Counted from the first letter of the stretch, positions 1-8,439 are shown. The stretch: 64,000 nucleotides of DNA from Sediminibacterium sp. (GCA_030054095.1 JASGCO010000012.1:1-64000), one strand, 5' to 3'. A program made the numbers and translations. The notes: generated by a model not told the origin, from the sequence alone.

Positions 1-56
1 TTGGTTACATTTACATCTTCGTTGGCCAACTGGGCCTTTAAATCATATTCTACACG
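1..56 (-). other. Inverted fragment of the tolC-like gene at the left edge
   Basis: Read on the minus strand, these bases encode RVEYDLKAQLANEDVNVT, which resembles the part of a Bacteroidota TolC protein that lies upstream of the segment encoded on the plus strand from about position 59. Read on the plus strand they give an atypical peptide rich in His and Trp that does not look like TolC. I infer that a short piece of the same gene has been joined in reverse orientation. A contig-end chimera is the simplest explanation; a real inversion is possible. Confidence 0.5.
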
Positions 57-58
57 TT

Positions 59-706
59 ATTCAGGCCAACCAATACAGCATACTAAGCGCCGAAAAGCGA
101 TTAGCCGTTACACAAGGAATGGCTACTCCAAATATATCGGTTAACGGTAGCTTAGGAACAGGAACCTCAGGACTTGCCAAAGACATTATTGGCGCTAAAA
201 TTACCGGTTACAATGTTATTGGTTTAACAACAAAAGGCGATTCGGTATTAACACCCCGTACCGAATTACTTACCAGAAATACGTCCTTTACTGATCAGTT
301 CAAAAATAACGCTAACCGGAGTATTGGTCTTTCCATTACCATTCCCATTTTTAACGGGCTTCAAAACCATACAGCCATTAAAAATGCCAAGATTCAGGTT
401 CTAAATGCCAAACTAACACAAGATATAGCCGAGCAAAATCTTTACCGTACCATCGCGCAAGCCTATGCCAACGCTAAAGCTGCATTGAACCGCTATAATG
501 CCAATAAAACTAATCTCGAAGCCAGCGAACAGAGTTTTAATTTTGCACAACAACGCTTTAATGTTGGCGCCATTAATACATTTGAGTTTAATCAGGCGAA
601 AACACGACTTGCTACCGCACAGGGGAATCTGGCTCAGGCGAAATACGATTATGTATTCCGCATGAAAGTACTGGATTTTTATCAGGGTAAACCACTGGGC
701 TTATAG
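59..706 (+). CDS. TolC-family outer membrane efflux protein, 3' part
   Basis: This is the C-terminal part of an outer-membrane efflux duct protein, the outer component of an RND or ABC tripartite exporter. The visible 215 or so residues begin IQANQYSILSAEKRLAV and contain a long coiled-coil region with heptad-like Ala/Gln/Asn spacing (around NAKIQVLNAKLTQDIAEQNL and KTNLEASEQSFNFAQQRFNVG). The tandem pattern of a strand segment (SIGLSITIPIFNGLQ) between helices is typical of the second OEP repeat. The tail KVLDFYQGKPLGL is a common end in Bacteroidota. The reading frame is open to the window edge, but the first ~56 bases look inverted, so the true upstream sequence is not present. Partner genes (membrane fusion protein and pump) would lie to the left or elsewhere. 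Confidence 0.85.
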   Translation: MQANQYSILSAEKRLAVTQGMATPNISVNGSLGTGTSGLAKDIIGAKITGYNVIGLTTKGDSVLTPRTELLTRNTSFTDQFKNNANRSIGLSITIPIFNGLQNHTAIKNAKIQVLNAKLTQDIAEQNLYRTIAQAYANAKAALNRYNANKTNLEASEQSFNFAQQRFNVGAINTFEFNQAKTRLATAQGNLAQAKYDYVFRMKVLDFYQGKPLGL

Positions 707-827
707 ATGTGTTAACGGTCATAGTAAGTGACGCTCCTCAACTTGAAACAAAGTGAAAAATGAATTAAAAACAACATGCTTTATACGAGCAAATTTAATT
801 TTTAAACGTAAAAATATTATTTACAAA

Positions 828-1970
828 ATGAATAGAGAAATCAGCTATCTCATCCTAAGAGTAATTGTTTTGATGGTTTTGTTTCCTAGTAAGACCAACG
901 CCTGCACAATTGTGAGCGCTATAGATAGAAACGGAAATGTATGGAATCTAAACAATGAAGATGGGCCATATGGCGTTGCTAATTTCATAAATGTTTTTCC
1001 CAAATCTGGTTTTGCCCGATATGGCTACTATACACTTTCTTACTTAAGCCCAGAATTTGGAAAAGGGGGAAATATACAGGGAGGCACAAATGAGGCTGGA
1101 CTAACATTTGACTTCAATGCAATTGATTTTGTCAACAATTTTGACCTCAAGACTAAAAAAAAGTTTCCCGAAGGTGACGATGCCATACTTCCCCACATAC
1201 TCGCCAACATGAATTCAGTTGAAGAAGTAATAAACTTTTTCAAGACATATTGGTTTCAGAATGGTTTTCGAAGTGCTCAAATGCATGTAGCGGACCGGAC
1301 AGGCAGGTTCGCAATTATAAGTGCATCAGGAGTTCAATTAATGGCGAAAGGGCAGCCCTTGGTTTCTACCAATTTTGACATCTGCGGAAAAGAAGATAGT
1401 TCTAAGTGCTGGCGATATCCTATTGCCATGTCAAAATTAAATAAAGGTGAGGTGGGTTTGATGACAATGTTATCAATTGGATTGGAGACAGCCCAAAAAA
1501 ATGGCTCAACTATGTACACAAATATCCAAAACCTTACCACAGGTGACATCTGGCTCTTTAGCCAGCACGATCCCAATAATATTGTAACAATTAAAATTTA
1601 TGATTTACTTTTGAAAGGTTCAAAGTCATATACCTTCAACGACCTGAAATCATTAATTGAAAACAGGCCGCCATATTCCTGGAAAAAAACTGTAAGAACA
1701 GATATAGAGAATGATACAAAACAATTATATGTAGGTAATTATGATAATTCCTTCACAGGTAAAATTATAGTAAAGAACATTAAAGAGGGGTTTGAAATGA
1801 CTTATGCTGATGGAAGAAAAGAGGTTTTTTACCCCCAATCTAAAAATAAATTTTTCATTCAAGAAGCTGATGTATATGTAGAATTTAGTTTTGACGAACA
1901 GGCGGAGCGAATGGCTATGAATGTATATGAAAATGGATTTTGGACTTTTAGAGCTTGGATTATAAATTAA
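828..1970 (+). CDS. Secreted linear amide C-N hydrolase (choloylglycine hydrolase / penicillin V acylase type)
   Basis: Predicted N-terminal nucleophile hydrolase that cleaves linear amide bonds. A start at 828 gives a clean signal peptide (MNREISYLILRVIVLMVLFPSKTNA) followed directly by Cys, the expected catalytic nucleophile once the leader is removed; an upstream ATG at 753 would add 25 residues in front of the leader and is less likely. The mature start CTIVSAIDRNGNVWNLNNED and the later GGTNEAGLTFDFN and STNFD segments fit the Ntn-hydrolase fold seen in choloylglycine hydrolases and acyl-CoA:6-APA acyltransferase relatives. The C-terminal ~100 residues form an extra beta-rich domain. The substrate cannot be told. 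The gene is distinctly AT-rich compared with its neighbours and is followed by an attC-like palindrome, which hints at acquisition. Confidence 0.65.
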   Translation: MNREISYLILRVIVLMVLFPSKTNACTIVSAIDRNGNVWNLNNEDGPYGVANFINVFPKSGFARYGYYTLSYLSPEFGKGGNIQGGTNEAGLTFDFNAIDFVNNFDLKTKKKFPEGDDAILPHILANMNSVEEVINFFKTYWFQNGFRSAQMHVADRTGRFAIISASGVQLMAKGQPLVSTNFDICGKEDSSKCWRYPIAMSKLNKGEVGLMTMLSIGLETAQKNGSTMYTNIQNLTTGDIWLFSQHDPNNIVTIKIYDLLLKGSKSYTFNDLKSLIENRPPYSWKKTVRTDIENDTKQLYVGNYDNSFTGKIIVKNIKEGFEMTYADGRKEVFYPQSKNKFFIQEADVYVEFSFDEQAERMAMNVYENGFWTFRAWIIN

Positions 1971-2038
1971 CAAACCCTGCTATGGCGAATAACTTATAGA
2001 GAGTATATCAAAAGCAGATAACAAAATTAAAAAATGAC

Positions 2039-2193
2039 GAACCGCTAACATCGTATTATCAATAGTGGGGCAGACAGTTGTAAACTCAACATTTGTAATT
2101 CTATTGAGCATTTGTGCAAATGTTGGGCTGATGTTTTTCAAATGCCCCACCATCGTCAATGCGTAAACCGTTAAGTACATTTAAAGTCGGTTC
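2039..2193 (+). repeat. Nested palindromic, attC-like intergenic element
   Basis: The gap after the Ntn-hydrolase holds three nested inverted pairs: GAACCG at 2039-2044 with CGGTTC at 2188-2193; GTGGGGCA at 2065-2072 with TGCCCCAC at 2143-2150; CAACATTTG at 2087-2095 with CAAATGTTG at 2117-2125. A GTTAAGT box (fits GTTRRRY) occurs near 2170 and an imperfect partner CGCTAAC near 2042-2048. This layout is like an integron attC site, or the dispersed CGCTAAC-type repeats I recall from Bacteroidota genomes. No integrase gene is in the window. The identity is an inference from structure. Confidence 0.4.
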
Positions 2194-2228
2194 TTAGTAA
2201 ATACTGACCACTAATCATCAATTGTAAC

Positions 2229-2663
2229 ATGATACGACATCTGATTCATCTGTTTGCTCTTCTGCTTTTTTTAAACACTGGCTTAAAAGCGCAAAACTCA
2301 GGCAATCCTGTAAAAAATAAATGTGCAACCCTTTACCGGGAATGGATGCTAACGGAATTCAAATCCTGGAAACGGGATTCACTCATTAAATACGGTTGTC
2401 GTATCAACATTAAACCCGATGCCTGTTCCGCGTTTGCCGGTTGTAATCAACTGTTTTTTAAAGTAAAGAACTGCTCTTCCAAAAAACTGTCCTTTACCGA
2501 AATTGCGGCAACAGAAATGTATTGCGACGGCAAAATGCAGATGGAAGCGCAGTTAAGCAAAGCCCTCTCTATGGTAACAGGTTATAAAGTAAGCGGACAC
2601 CAGATTATATTTTTCCTAAAAAATAAAAGTGTAATCAGGGCGGTAGCTGCAGATTGGGATTAA
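2229..2663 (+). CDS. META-domain (HslJ-like) exported protein
   Basis: A 144-residue protein with a signal peptide (MIRHLIHLFALLLFLNTGLKAQ) followed by one META domain. Typical META landmarks are visible: W at the first strand (REWMLTEF), a segment ending in FAGCNQLFF, and the AATEMYCDGKMQMEAQL stretch with E/Q before the last strands. Members of this family (HslJ and relatives) sit in the periplasm or outer membrane and are linked to stress or heat tolerance, but the molecular role is not settled. It stands alone, converging with the gene that ends at 2700. Confidence 0.7.
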   Translation: MIRHLIHLFALLLFLNTGLKAQNSGNPVKNKCATLYREWMLTEFKSWKRDSLIKYGCRINIKPDACSAFAGCNQLFFKVKNCSSKKLSFTEIAATEMYCDGKMQMEAQLSKALSMVTGYKVSGHQIIFFLKNKSVIRAVAADWD

Positions 2664-2699
2664 CGCTCTTAATAAAATACTTGTTTGATACGGCTTTAG

Positions 2700-3938
2700 T
2701 TATACTTTTCCCAGATGCGCCGCTATCCAGGCGGTACTCCAGGCATTCTGAAAGTTAAAACCTCCGGTAATACCATCAATATTTACTACCTCTCCGGCAA
2801 AAAATAATCCGGAAACGATTTTGCTTTGCATGGTTTTAAAATCTATTTCTTTTAAATCCACTCCTCCACAAGTAACAAACTCTTCTTTAAAGGTGGTTTT
2901 CCCCTGCATGGCGTACACGCTGTTACAGAGCTGCTCTGATAACCGTTGCATGTCTTTTTTACTAAGTTCCGCCCAGGTTTTTCCGCTATCGTCCAATGCT
3001 TTATTACATAAAAATTCCCATAAACGCCGGGGTAATTGAAAACAGGGATAGTTGGCAGGCACGGCCTTATGGCGTTCCTTTTGCTGCTGCCGCAATACCT
3101 CCATTACCGCTTCGGCAGTTAATGTTCCTGTCCAGTTAACAAGAATGGTAGCGTTATAATTAGCTTCGTAAAAATGTTGAGCCGCATAAGCGGACAATTT
3201 GAGAACAGCGGGGCCACTGAGTCCCCAATGCGTAATTAACACTGGTCCCTGATAATTGAATTTGGTTCCCGCCAATTTTACACCAGCCTGTGCAACAGCC
3301 AATCCCTGCAGTTCTTTACGAATCGTATCCGTTGGTAAATTGATGGTAAACAAACTTGGCAGTAATGGTGTAATGGTATGCCCTATTGCTTTAATAAAAC
3401 GGTAGGGTTCTTGTTTGGCATGGCCGCCAATAGCACATATAATCGCATCTGCCGATTCATAAAAGGTATCCTGTCCCGACTTTACTTTTAGCGTAAACCT
3501 TTCAGTTCCCTTTTCTACGCCAATAACTTCGGAAGACGTAAAAATGCTGATACCACGTTCTTTAGCCAGTTTCAAAAAACAATCTATAATAGTTTGACTG
3601 GAATCGCTGACTGGAAACATACGTCCATCTTCTTCCGTTTTTAAAACGACTCCCTGTTCTTTAAACCAGGTAATTGTTTGCTGAACACTAAAACGCGAAA
3701 ACACCTGACGCAGCTCCCTTTCGCCTCTGGGATAATTTTTAATTAAAACACTATTATCAAAACAATGATGTGTAACGTTACAACGTCCGCCACCGGATAC
3801 GCTAACCTTCCCCAATAGTTTAGCTGTTTTTTCAAACAATGTGATACGTGCTCCGGGGTGAAACAAAGACGCGTTTATCGCCGCGAAAAAACCAGCCGCG
3901 CCGCCACCAATTACACAAATTTGAGGAGATGTTTTCAT
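2700..3938 (-). CDS. HI0933/YhiN-family FAD-dependent oxidoreductase
   Basis: A 412-residue flavoprotein of the HI0933/YhiN (BaiN-like, aminoacetone-oxidase-annotated) family. The N-terminus ICVIGGGAAGFFAAINA is a dinucleotide-binding GxGxxG motif, followed by FEKTAKLLGKVSVSGGGRCNVTH, the family signature. The C-terminal VTCGGVDLKEIDFKTMQSK and GLFFAGEVVNIDGITGGFNFQNAWSTA match the flavin-binding closing segment. The length is normal for the family. The physiological substrate is unknown. It begins two bases after the stop of the MFS gene and may be co-transcribed with it. Confidence 0.9.
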   Translation of the reverse strand: MKTSPQICVIGGGAAGFFAAINASLFHPGARITLFEKTAKLLGKVSVSGGGRCNVTHHCFDNSVLIKNYPRGERELRQVFSRFSVQQTITWFKEQGVVLKTEEDGRMFPVSDSSQTIIDCFLKLAKERGISIFTSSEVIGVEKGTERFTLKVKSGQDTFYESADAIICAIGGHAKQEPYRFIKAIGHTITPLLPSLFTINLPTDTIRKELQGLAVAQAGVKLAGTKFNYQGPVLITHWGLSGPAVLKLSAYAAQHFYEANYNATILVNWTGTLTAEAVMEVLRQQQKERHKAVPANYPCFQLPRRLWEFLCNKALDDSGKTWAELSKKDMQRLSEQLCNSVYAMQGKTTFKEEFVTCGGVDLKEIDFKTMQSKIVSGLFFAGEVVNIDGITGGFNFQNAWSTAWIAAHLGKV

Positions 3939-3939
3939 T

Positions 3940-5157
3940 TCAGGATTTTATCCGTTTCAGTGCCAGTGAAAATAAAAACAAAGCAAACACTATTAACAAA
4001 AACGAAACAAAGAATGCCGCTCCCGGAAAATAAATAATGGCATCCGTTTTAGAAAAAGTGTAAAACAAGGTGGACATAATGGGTGGACTAATAATAGATG
4101 CCAGACTCACCAAACCTGTAAAAATTCCCTGCAATTCTCCCTGTTCCGTATCGGGCACCTGATTCGAAATTAAACTTTGTAAAGTGGGTGGACAAATACC
4201 GCCGAAACAATACACGATTAATGCGCCATATAAAATAAACACATTGGAGGAGAGTGAGAATCCCAATAATCCCAGTCCGTACAACAAAGCGCCTATCAGT
4301 ATGGCTTTGGTTTGCCCGAATTTTTTATTCACCAATCCCACCAAAACTCCCTGAACCACCCCTACCAGTACGCCTACTACTCCCAGTGATACGCCCACCT
4401 GCGCTTCGTTCCAGTTAAACCGGAAAATAGTATAATAACTCCAGGTCACTTCCACTGATTTACCCGCAATAAACAAAAGGAATAACCCCGCAAACAATAA
4501 CAGTAATTTTGGGTAACGCAACACATTATGAAATAAGCTTAAGGGATTTGCCCGTTTCCAGTCGAAAGCGCGGCGTTTGTCGGCCGGGAGCGACTCAGGC
4601 AATACAAACAGGCCATATAAAAAATTGAGTAAAGACAATCCGGCCGCAATATAAAACGGAACATGAACATTTGAACTACCTGCCAAGCCACCTATTACGG
4701 GTCCCAGAATAAAACCAAGCCCAAACGCGGCGCCCACCATTCCAAAATTTTTCGCTTTTTCTTCAGGCGCGCTGATGTCGGCAATATACGCTGAAGCTGT
4801 AGAAAAACTGGCCCCGCAAAGCCCTGCTATCAATCGTCCTACAAACAACCACTCCACACTTGGGGCAAAAGCCAGCAATACGTAATCGAGTCCCAGACCT
4901 AAAAGCGATAACAAAATAACCGGACGGCGGCCATAACGGTCACTCAATCCGCCCAACACCGGCGAAAACAAAAACTGCATCACCGCGTAGGCAAATAATA
5001 ACCAGCCGCCAATGGTAGCCGCTTCGCTCACGTTGGTATGCGATAGTTTTTCGATCAGGCGGGGCATAACCGGAATAATAACGCCGAATCCCAGGCAATC
5101 AATCAGAATGGTAAGAAAAATAAATTGTATGGAAGCTTTGAGGCTGGAAGTTAACAT
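3940..5157 (-). CDS. MFS transporter, TetA/TCR-like drug:H+ antiporter family
   Basis: A 12-helix major facilitator protein of the inner membrane. The first helix reads [24 protein letters not shown] and motif A between helices 2 and 3 is [14 protein letters not shown], both typical of tetracycline-type exporters. Helix 5 carries [16 protein letters not shown] (motif C, antiporter signature). I chose the ATG at 5157 (MLTSSLKAS); a TTG four codons upstream abuts the rloB stop. Many Bacteroidota carry chromosomal relatives of this type without conferring tetracycline resistance, so the substrate should be treated as unknown. Confidence 0.87.
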   Translation of the reverse strand: MLTSSLKASIQFIFLTILIDCLGFGVIIPVMPRLIEKLSHTNVSEAATIGGWLLFAYAVMQFLFSPVLGGLSDRYGRRPVILLSLLGLGLDYVLLAFAPSVEWLFVGRLIAGLCGASFSTASAYIADISAPEEKAKNFGMVGAAFGLGFILGPVIGGLAGSSNVHVPFYIAAGLSLLNFLYGLFVLPESLPADKRRAFDWKRANPLSLFHNVLRYPKLLLLFAGLFLLFIAGKSVEVTWSYYTIFRFNWNEAQVGVSLGVVGVLVGVVQGVLVGLVNKKFGQTKAILIGALLYGLGLLGFSLSSNVFILYGALIVYCFGGICPPTLQSLISNQVPDTEQGELQGIFTGLVSLASIISPPIMSTLFYTFSKTDAIIYFPGAAFFVSFLLIVFALFLFSLALKRIKS

Positions 5158-5169
5158 ATAAACGGGCAA

Positions 5170-5889
5170 TTATTTAAAATTGTAATACTGTTCCCAACTT
5201 CTGATTTCATTTACCAAAACATGTACTCTTGTACTGGGATTTGCTTTAATCGGTTTAATTTTTGAATGGTACTTTAACAATTCTTCGGCTCGTTTCATAG
5301 CTTTTGTTTCACTCCCTTCCATCCGGATAATATCTAAAATGCGATTGTCGGGTTTTTTATGATCGTAAGTAAACACATCATACCTATTAGTCGTTTTCAC
5401 TTCGGCTTCAAGTGCTTTGTATATTTCGTTTCTTGATAGTGGTTTATTTCCTTTTACTTCTGTCAGATGCAACAATAGCCATAACTCAAACACTTCGTTA
5501 CTATAAGCAATCTCAATATTTTCTCTTTCAGCATCTTCAAATGCCAGATTAAAATTCTCCTCCTTTTTAGCACCGTCGTCTGCATCATCTTTATCAAAAA
5601 CAACCCATACTTTATCTACTTCCATTTTACGCAATTCCTTTAGTTTTGCTTTCTCCTCTATACATTTCCTGACCACGCCTAAAGGATCGAAACCAGTACC
5701 TACACATTCGAGATAAAGCGTTTCAGGAGGAAAGTTAATTTTAAATTGCTCAAAATATGCAGGTTCTGTTTTAGTGTCCTCACAAACAATAAGAAACAAA
5801 TACTTATATTTTCTAAGACGTGATGGCCTTGCATCTTCCTTCTTATGTCCGGCATATTTTGTTTTGGAAATTTTGCCACGTTTAGCCAT
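5170..5889 (-). CDS. rloB: RloB-like TOPRIM-fold protein (AbiLii-type), partner of the upstream ATPase
   Basis: A 239-residue protein of the RloB family. It opens with a basic stretch and then YLFLIVCEDTKTEPAYFEQF, with E37 and E42 in the place of the TOPRIM acidic residue, and continues with VDKVWVVFDKDDADD (D99, D101, D102), the DxD metal-binding motif. A later SNEVFELWLLLH segment is also typical of RloB. TOPRIM proteins paired with AAA15/21 ATPases (RloA/RloB, AbiLi/AbiLii, AriA/AriB of PARIS, split OLD systems) are effectors of abortive anti-phage immunity; here the nuclease role is inferred from the family. The start lies four bases after the ATPase stop, so the two genes form a tight pair. 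Confidence 0.8.
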   Translation of the reverse strand: MAKRGKISKTKYAGHKKEDARPSRLRKYKYLFLIVCEDTKTEPAYFEQFKINFPPETLYLECVGTGFDPLGVVRKCIEEKAKLKELRKMEVDKVWVVFDKDDADDGAKKEENFNLAFEDAERENIEIAYSNEVFELWLLLHLTEVKGNKPLSRNEIYKALEAEVKTTNRYDVFTYDHKKPDNRILDIIRMEGSETKAMKRAEELLKYHSKIKPIKANPSTRVHVLVNEIRSWEQYYNFK

Positions 5890-5893
5890 ACGC

Positions 5894-7195
5894 TTAAAAT
5901 TTTGATAAAACAGGAATGGCTCCGTAACGCCCTTCCAGATAACGTTTTTCTTTATCGGTATCAGGCCGTTCCCTTTTTGTTACATTGTTCCCCGGTTCTA
6001 TATAGGTAAAATCTGACAGTGAATAAATTTCGGTAGATTCCCATTTATTTTTTTCAGCAAAATAAATCTGATCTCTTCGCAGCGTCGAATATGTTAAAAG
6101 ATTCGTATCGTGGGTTGCAAAAATCAACTGAGCGTCATTTTTATTGATGTCCTTATTAAGGAAGAGGTTTATCAAATCTAATGTCATTACAGGATGTAGT
6201 TTAGCTTCTATTTCATCCAAAATTAAAACACCACCGTGTTCAAGTGTCCACAGAACAGGACCACTTAAATGAAATATTTTATTCGTTCCGGCTGATTCGT
6301 GCCGTTCCATATCCCACAATAAAAATCGCTCATCCATTTTCTGTCCTTCCTTATCGTATAATCTATGTTTTGCACGAACCTCGATTGACTTTTTTTCGTG
6401 CATACTTTTTATAATTTTTTCTCTTACTTTACTACTTAAATTATCAGGAAGTGCATTTGGTTCATTATCCAATTGGGATACATCAACATTTAAAATACTA
6501 AGATCTAAACTAGCCAAATACTTTGATATACTACTTTTTATTTTTTCATCTTCATTAAATAATTTGACTGTACCAACTCTCTCTCTTTGCGTATTTATGC
6601 CATCTATCATGTTAAACAAAGCAAACCATTTCATAACTAATTTAGCCTCTTCTATATTAAATACATCACAAAAAGATAAAAACAAGGCATTATCTCTTGT
6701 TGCTTCTATAGCTGCATCTATAAGATTGCTATTACCATTAAATGCTTGACTAACATCTATAACATCATTCTTTCTTGCAAAAAGATTCACTTCTCTTCCA
6801 ATCTGTTTTCTAAATAACCACTCTTCTAAAATAGAATTCTTATTATAAATAAATCCATACCTATATTTTACTTTGTCAATAACAAACACAATCTCTATAC
6901 TTGTTGGTTTCTCACTCCACTGTTCCCTTAACATAAATGGTTCAAACGGTAAATGCATAGTTGATGGAGCCATAGCTGAAAAATGAATAAGATAATCTAG
7001 CAAACTCATCGCTAACAACAAATTACTCTTTCCGCTTGCGTTTGCACCATATATAGCCACCGCATTTAGTGCCTTATGCTTTCCTTTGACAATAACATTA
7101 TGCTCCCCATCTCCTTTCTTTGAATCTGGAATTAAACTCAACTCCTGTTCTTCACCAATAGAACGATAGTTAGACACTTTAAAACTAATCAACAT
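5894..7195 (-). CDS. rloA: RloA-like AAA15/21 ATP-binding protein of an anti-phage pair
   Basis: A 433-residue ABC/SMC-like ATPase. The opening MLISFKVSNYRSIGEEQELSL is the usual start of the family, the Walker A is GANASGKS (residues 50-57), the Walker B region GGVLILDEIEAKLHP is near residue 325 and the switch His is in FATHDTNLL near residue 360. The family senses or is triggered by phage components and controls a TOPRIM effector; the adjacent rloB supplies that partner. A canonical promoter (TTTG, 19 bp, TATATTTG) lies just upstream. The first 142 codons and the promoter are repeated exactly 1,111 bp away, leaving a second, truncated copy upstream. Confidence 0.8.
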   Translation of the reverse strand: MLISFKVSNYRSIGEEQELSLIPDSKKGDGEHNVIVKGKHKALNAVAIYGANASGKSNLLLAMSLLDYLIHFSAMAPSTMHLPFEPFMLREQWSEKPTSIEIVFVIDKVKYRYGFIYNKNSILEEWLFRKQIGREVNLFARKNDVIDVSQAFNGNSNLIDAAIEATRDNALFLSFCDVFNIEEAKLVMKWFALFNMIDGINTQRERVGTVKLFNEDEKIKSSISKYLASLDLSILNVDVSQLDNEPNALPDNLSSKVREKIIKSMHEKKSIEVRAKHRLYDKEGQKMDERFLLWDMERHESAGTNKIFHLSGPVLWTLEHGGVLILDEIEAKLHPVMTLDLINLFLNKDINKNDAQLIFATHDTNLLTYSTLRRDQIYFAEKNKWESTEIYSLSDFTYIEPGNNVTKRERPDTDKEKRYLEGRYGAIPVLSKF

Positions 7196-7217
7196 ATCTG
7201 TTTTTGTTAATTTTCAG

Positions 7218-7248
7218 CAAATATAACTAAGTTAGAAATCAAAACAAA
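7218..7248 (-). promoter_or_regulatory. Bacteroidota-type promoter of rloA
   Basis: On the minus strand TTTG (7245-7248) and TATATTTG (7218-7225) are separated by 19 bp, matching the TTTG / TAnnTTTG consensus of the Bacteroidota primary sigma factor. The predicted start of transcription is around 7213, about 18 bases before the rloA ATG. Confidence 0.7.
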
Positions 7249-7289
7249 TCAAAAAACACTTATCTAATGCTGGGCCATCACAAATACTT

Positions 7290-7328
7290 ATAAAATAAAA
7301 ATCCTATGCCACTTTCGCAGCATAGGAT
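7290..7328 (-). terminator. Intrinsic terminator of rpsU (copy 1)
   Basis: The 9-bp arms ATCCTATGC (7301-7309) and GCATAGGAT (7320-7328) form a hairpin with a 10-base loop. On the minus strand it is followed by a T-rich tract (ATTTTTATTTTATAAG), as in a rho-independent terminator, about 30 bases after the rpsU stop. Confidence 0.8.
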
Positions 7329-7356
7329 GAACTATTCCAATAACACGTACCGAAAA

Positions 7357-7554
7357 TTATTTTTCGATAGCGCCGATTTGTAATTTTTGTTTGTAAACCG
7401 CTTTGATAATGGTTTCGCGACGACGTACACTTGGTTTAGTGAATTTCTGACGCTCACGTAATTGTTTTACAACACCTGTTTTTTCAAATTTCTTCTTGTA
7501 CTTTTTTAAGGCTTTTTCTACGGTATCGCCTTCTTTAACTTGAATGATTAACAT
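7357..7554 (-). CDS. rpsU: 30S ribosomal protein S21 (copy 1)
   Basis: A 65-residue S21, starting MLIIQVKEGDTVEKALKKYK and rich in Lys/Arg (FTKPSVRRRETIIKAVYKQ). S21 binds near the anti-Shine-Dalgarno region of 16S rRNA, and in Bacteroidota it takes part in hiding that region from mRNA. This copy lies in the left unit of the tandem duplication, has its own promoter (7588-7618) and terminator, and encodes the same protein as the copy at 8468-8665. Confidence 0.95.
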   Translation of the reverse strand: MLIIQVKEGDTVEKALKKYKKKFEKTGVVKQLRERQKFTKPSVRRRETIIKAVYKQKLQIGAIEK

Positions 7555-7587
7555 TATCTTTTAATTTAATTTTTTTATTTAGGACTG

Positions 7588-7618
7588 CAAATATACATAT
7601 TTTGTTGATTCTTACAAC
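7588..7618 (-). promoter_or_regulatory. Promoter of rpsU (copy 1)
   Basis: On the minus strand TATATTTG (7588-7595) is a perfect TAnnTTTG -7 element, with GTTG (7615-7618) 19 bp upstream as a near-consensus -33 element. It overlaps the stop codon of the duplicated topA end. Confidence 0.65.
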
Positions 7619-7884
7619 TATTTTTTCTTAGCTGCCGCTTTTTTAGCCACTGCCTTCTTTGGCGCCGCTTTTTTGCTGGCCGCTTTTTTTACCGCTGCCT
7701 TTTTAGCCCCCGCCAGTTTTACCACTTTGGCTGCCGTTTTTTTAGCCGGTGCTTTTTTTCCTGCTTTTAATTTGGCATTGGCAACAGCCTGCTCATACGC
7801 CTCAGTTCCACCAATTAACTGCACCACATCGTAAAATTCGAGTTTAGCAGCGTCCATGTTTTTAGGAATACGGTAGTTTTCTTT
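7618..7884 (-). pseudogene. Duplicated 3' end of topA (fragment)
   Basis: This is an exact copy of the last ~85 codons of topA, covering the end of the repeat domain and the Lys/Ala-rich tail. It is created by the tandem duplication. Upstream of the junction near 7879-7884 the sequence switches to rloA coding sequence in another frame, so no topoisomerase can be made from it. An internal ATG at 7857 leaves a 79-residue open frame (MDAAKLEFYDVVQLIGG then the KKA-rich tail), which I regard as a by-product. Confidence 0.85.
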
Positions 7885-8306
7885 CTTGCAAAAAGATTCA
7901 CTTCTCTTCCAATCTGTTTTCTAAATAACCACTCTTCTAAAATAGAATTCTTATTATAAATAAATCCATACCTATATTTTACTTTGTCAATAACAAACAC
8001 AATCTCTATACTTGTTGGTTTCTCACTCCACTGTTCCCTTAACATAAATGGTTCAAACGGTAAATGCATAGTTGATGGAGCCATAGCTGAAAAATGAATA
8101 AGATAATCTAGCAAACTCATCGCTAACAACAAATTACTCTTTCCGCTTGCGTTTGCACCATATATAGCCACCGCATTTAGTGCCTTATGCTTTCCTTTGA
8201 CAATAACATTATGCTCCCCATCTCCTTTCTTTGAATCTGGAATTAAACTCAACTCCTGTTCTTCACCAATAGAACGATAGTTAGACACTTTAAAACTAAT
8301 CAACAT
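7815..8306 (-). pseudogene. Truncated rloA copy fused out of frame to topA sequence
   Basis: The open frame encodes RloA residues 1-142, identical to the full gene, and then 21 unrelated residues (KTTVFLKTWTLLNSNFTMWC and a final S) read from the topA 3' end in a different frame. It keeps Walker A (GANASGKS) but lacks Walker B, the signature region and the switch His, so it should not hydrolyse ATP. It retains a full promoter copy (8329-8359) and the start codon, so a 163-residue product could be made. Whether it matters, for example by interfering with RloA assembly, cannot be judged from sequence. Confidence 0.85.
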
Positions 8307-8328
8307 ATCTGTTTTTGTTAATTTTCAG

Positions 8329-8359
8329 CAAATATAACTAAGTTAGAAATCAAAACAAA
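8329..8359 (-). promoter_or_regulatory. Second copy of the rloA promoter
   Basis: Exact +1,111-bp copy of the promoter at 7218-7248: TTTG (8356-8359), 19-bp spacer, TATATTTG (8329-8336). It drives the truncated rloA copy. Confidence 0.65.
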
Positions 8360-8400
8360 TCAAAAAACACTTATCTAATGCTGGGCCATCACAAATACTT

Positions 8401-8439
8401 ATAAAATAAAAATCCTATGCCACTTTCGCAGCATAGGAT
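8401..8439 (-). terminator. Intrinsic terminator of rpsU (copy 2)
   Basis: Exact copy of the hairpin described at 7290-7328, with arms ATCCTATGC at 8412-8420 and GCATAGGAT at 8431-8439, followed on the minus strand by a T-rich tract. Confidence 0.8.

Noticed and set aside
3940..5157. Tetracycline resistance gene
   Set aside because: The protein is TetA-like in fold and motifs, but many chromosomal relatives do not confer resistance and there is no TetR-type gene nearby.
7618..7857. Separate 79-residue Lys/Ala-rich gene
   Set aside because: It is an exact copy of the topA 3' end made by the tandem duplication, with no promoter of its own in front.
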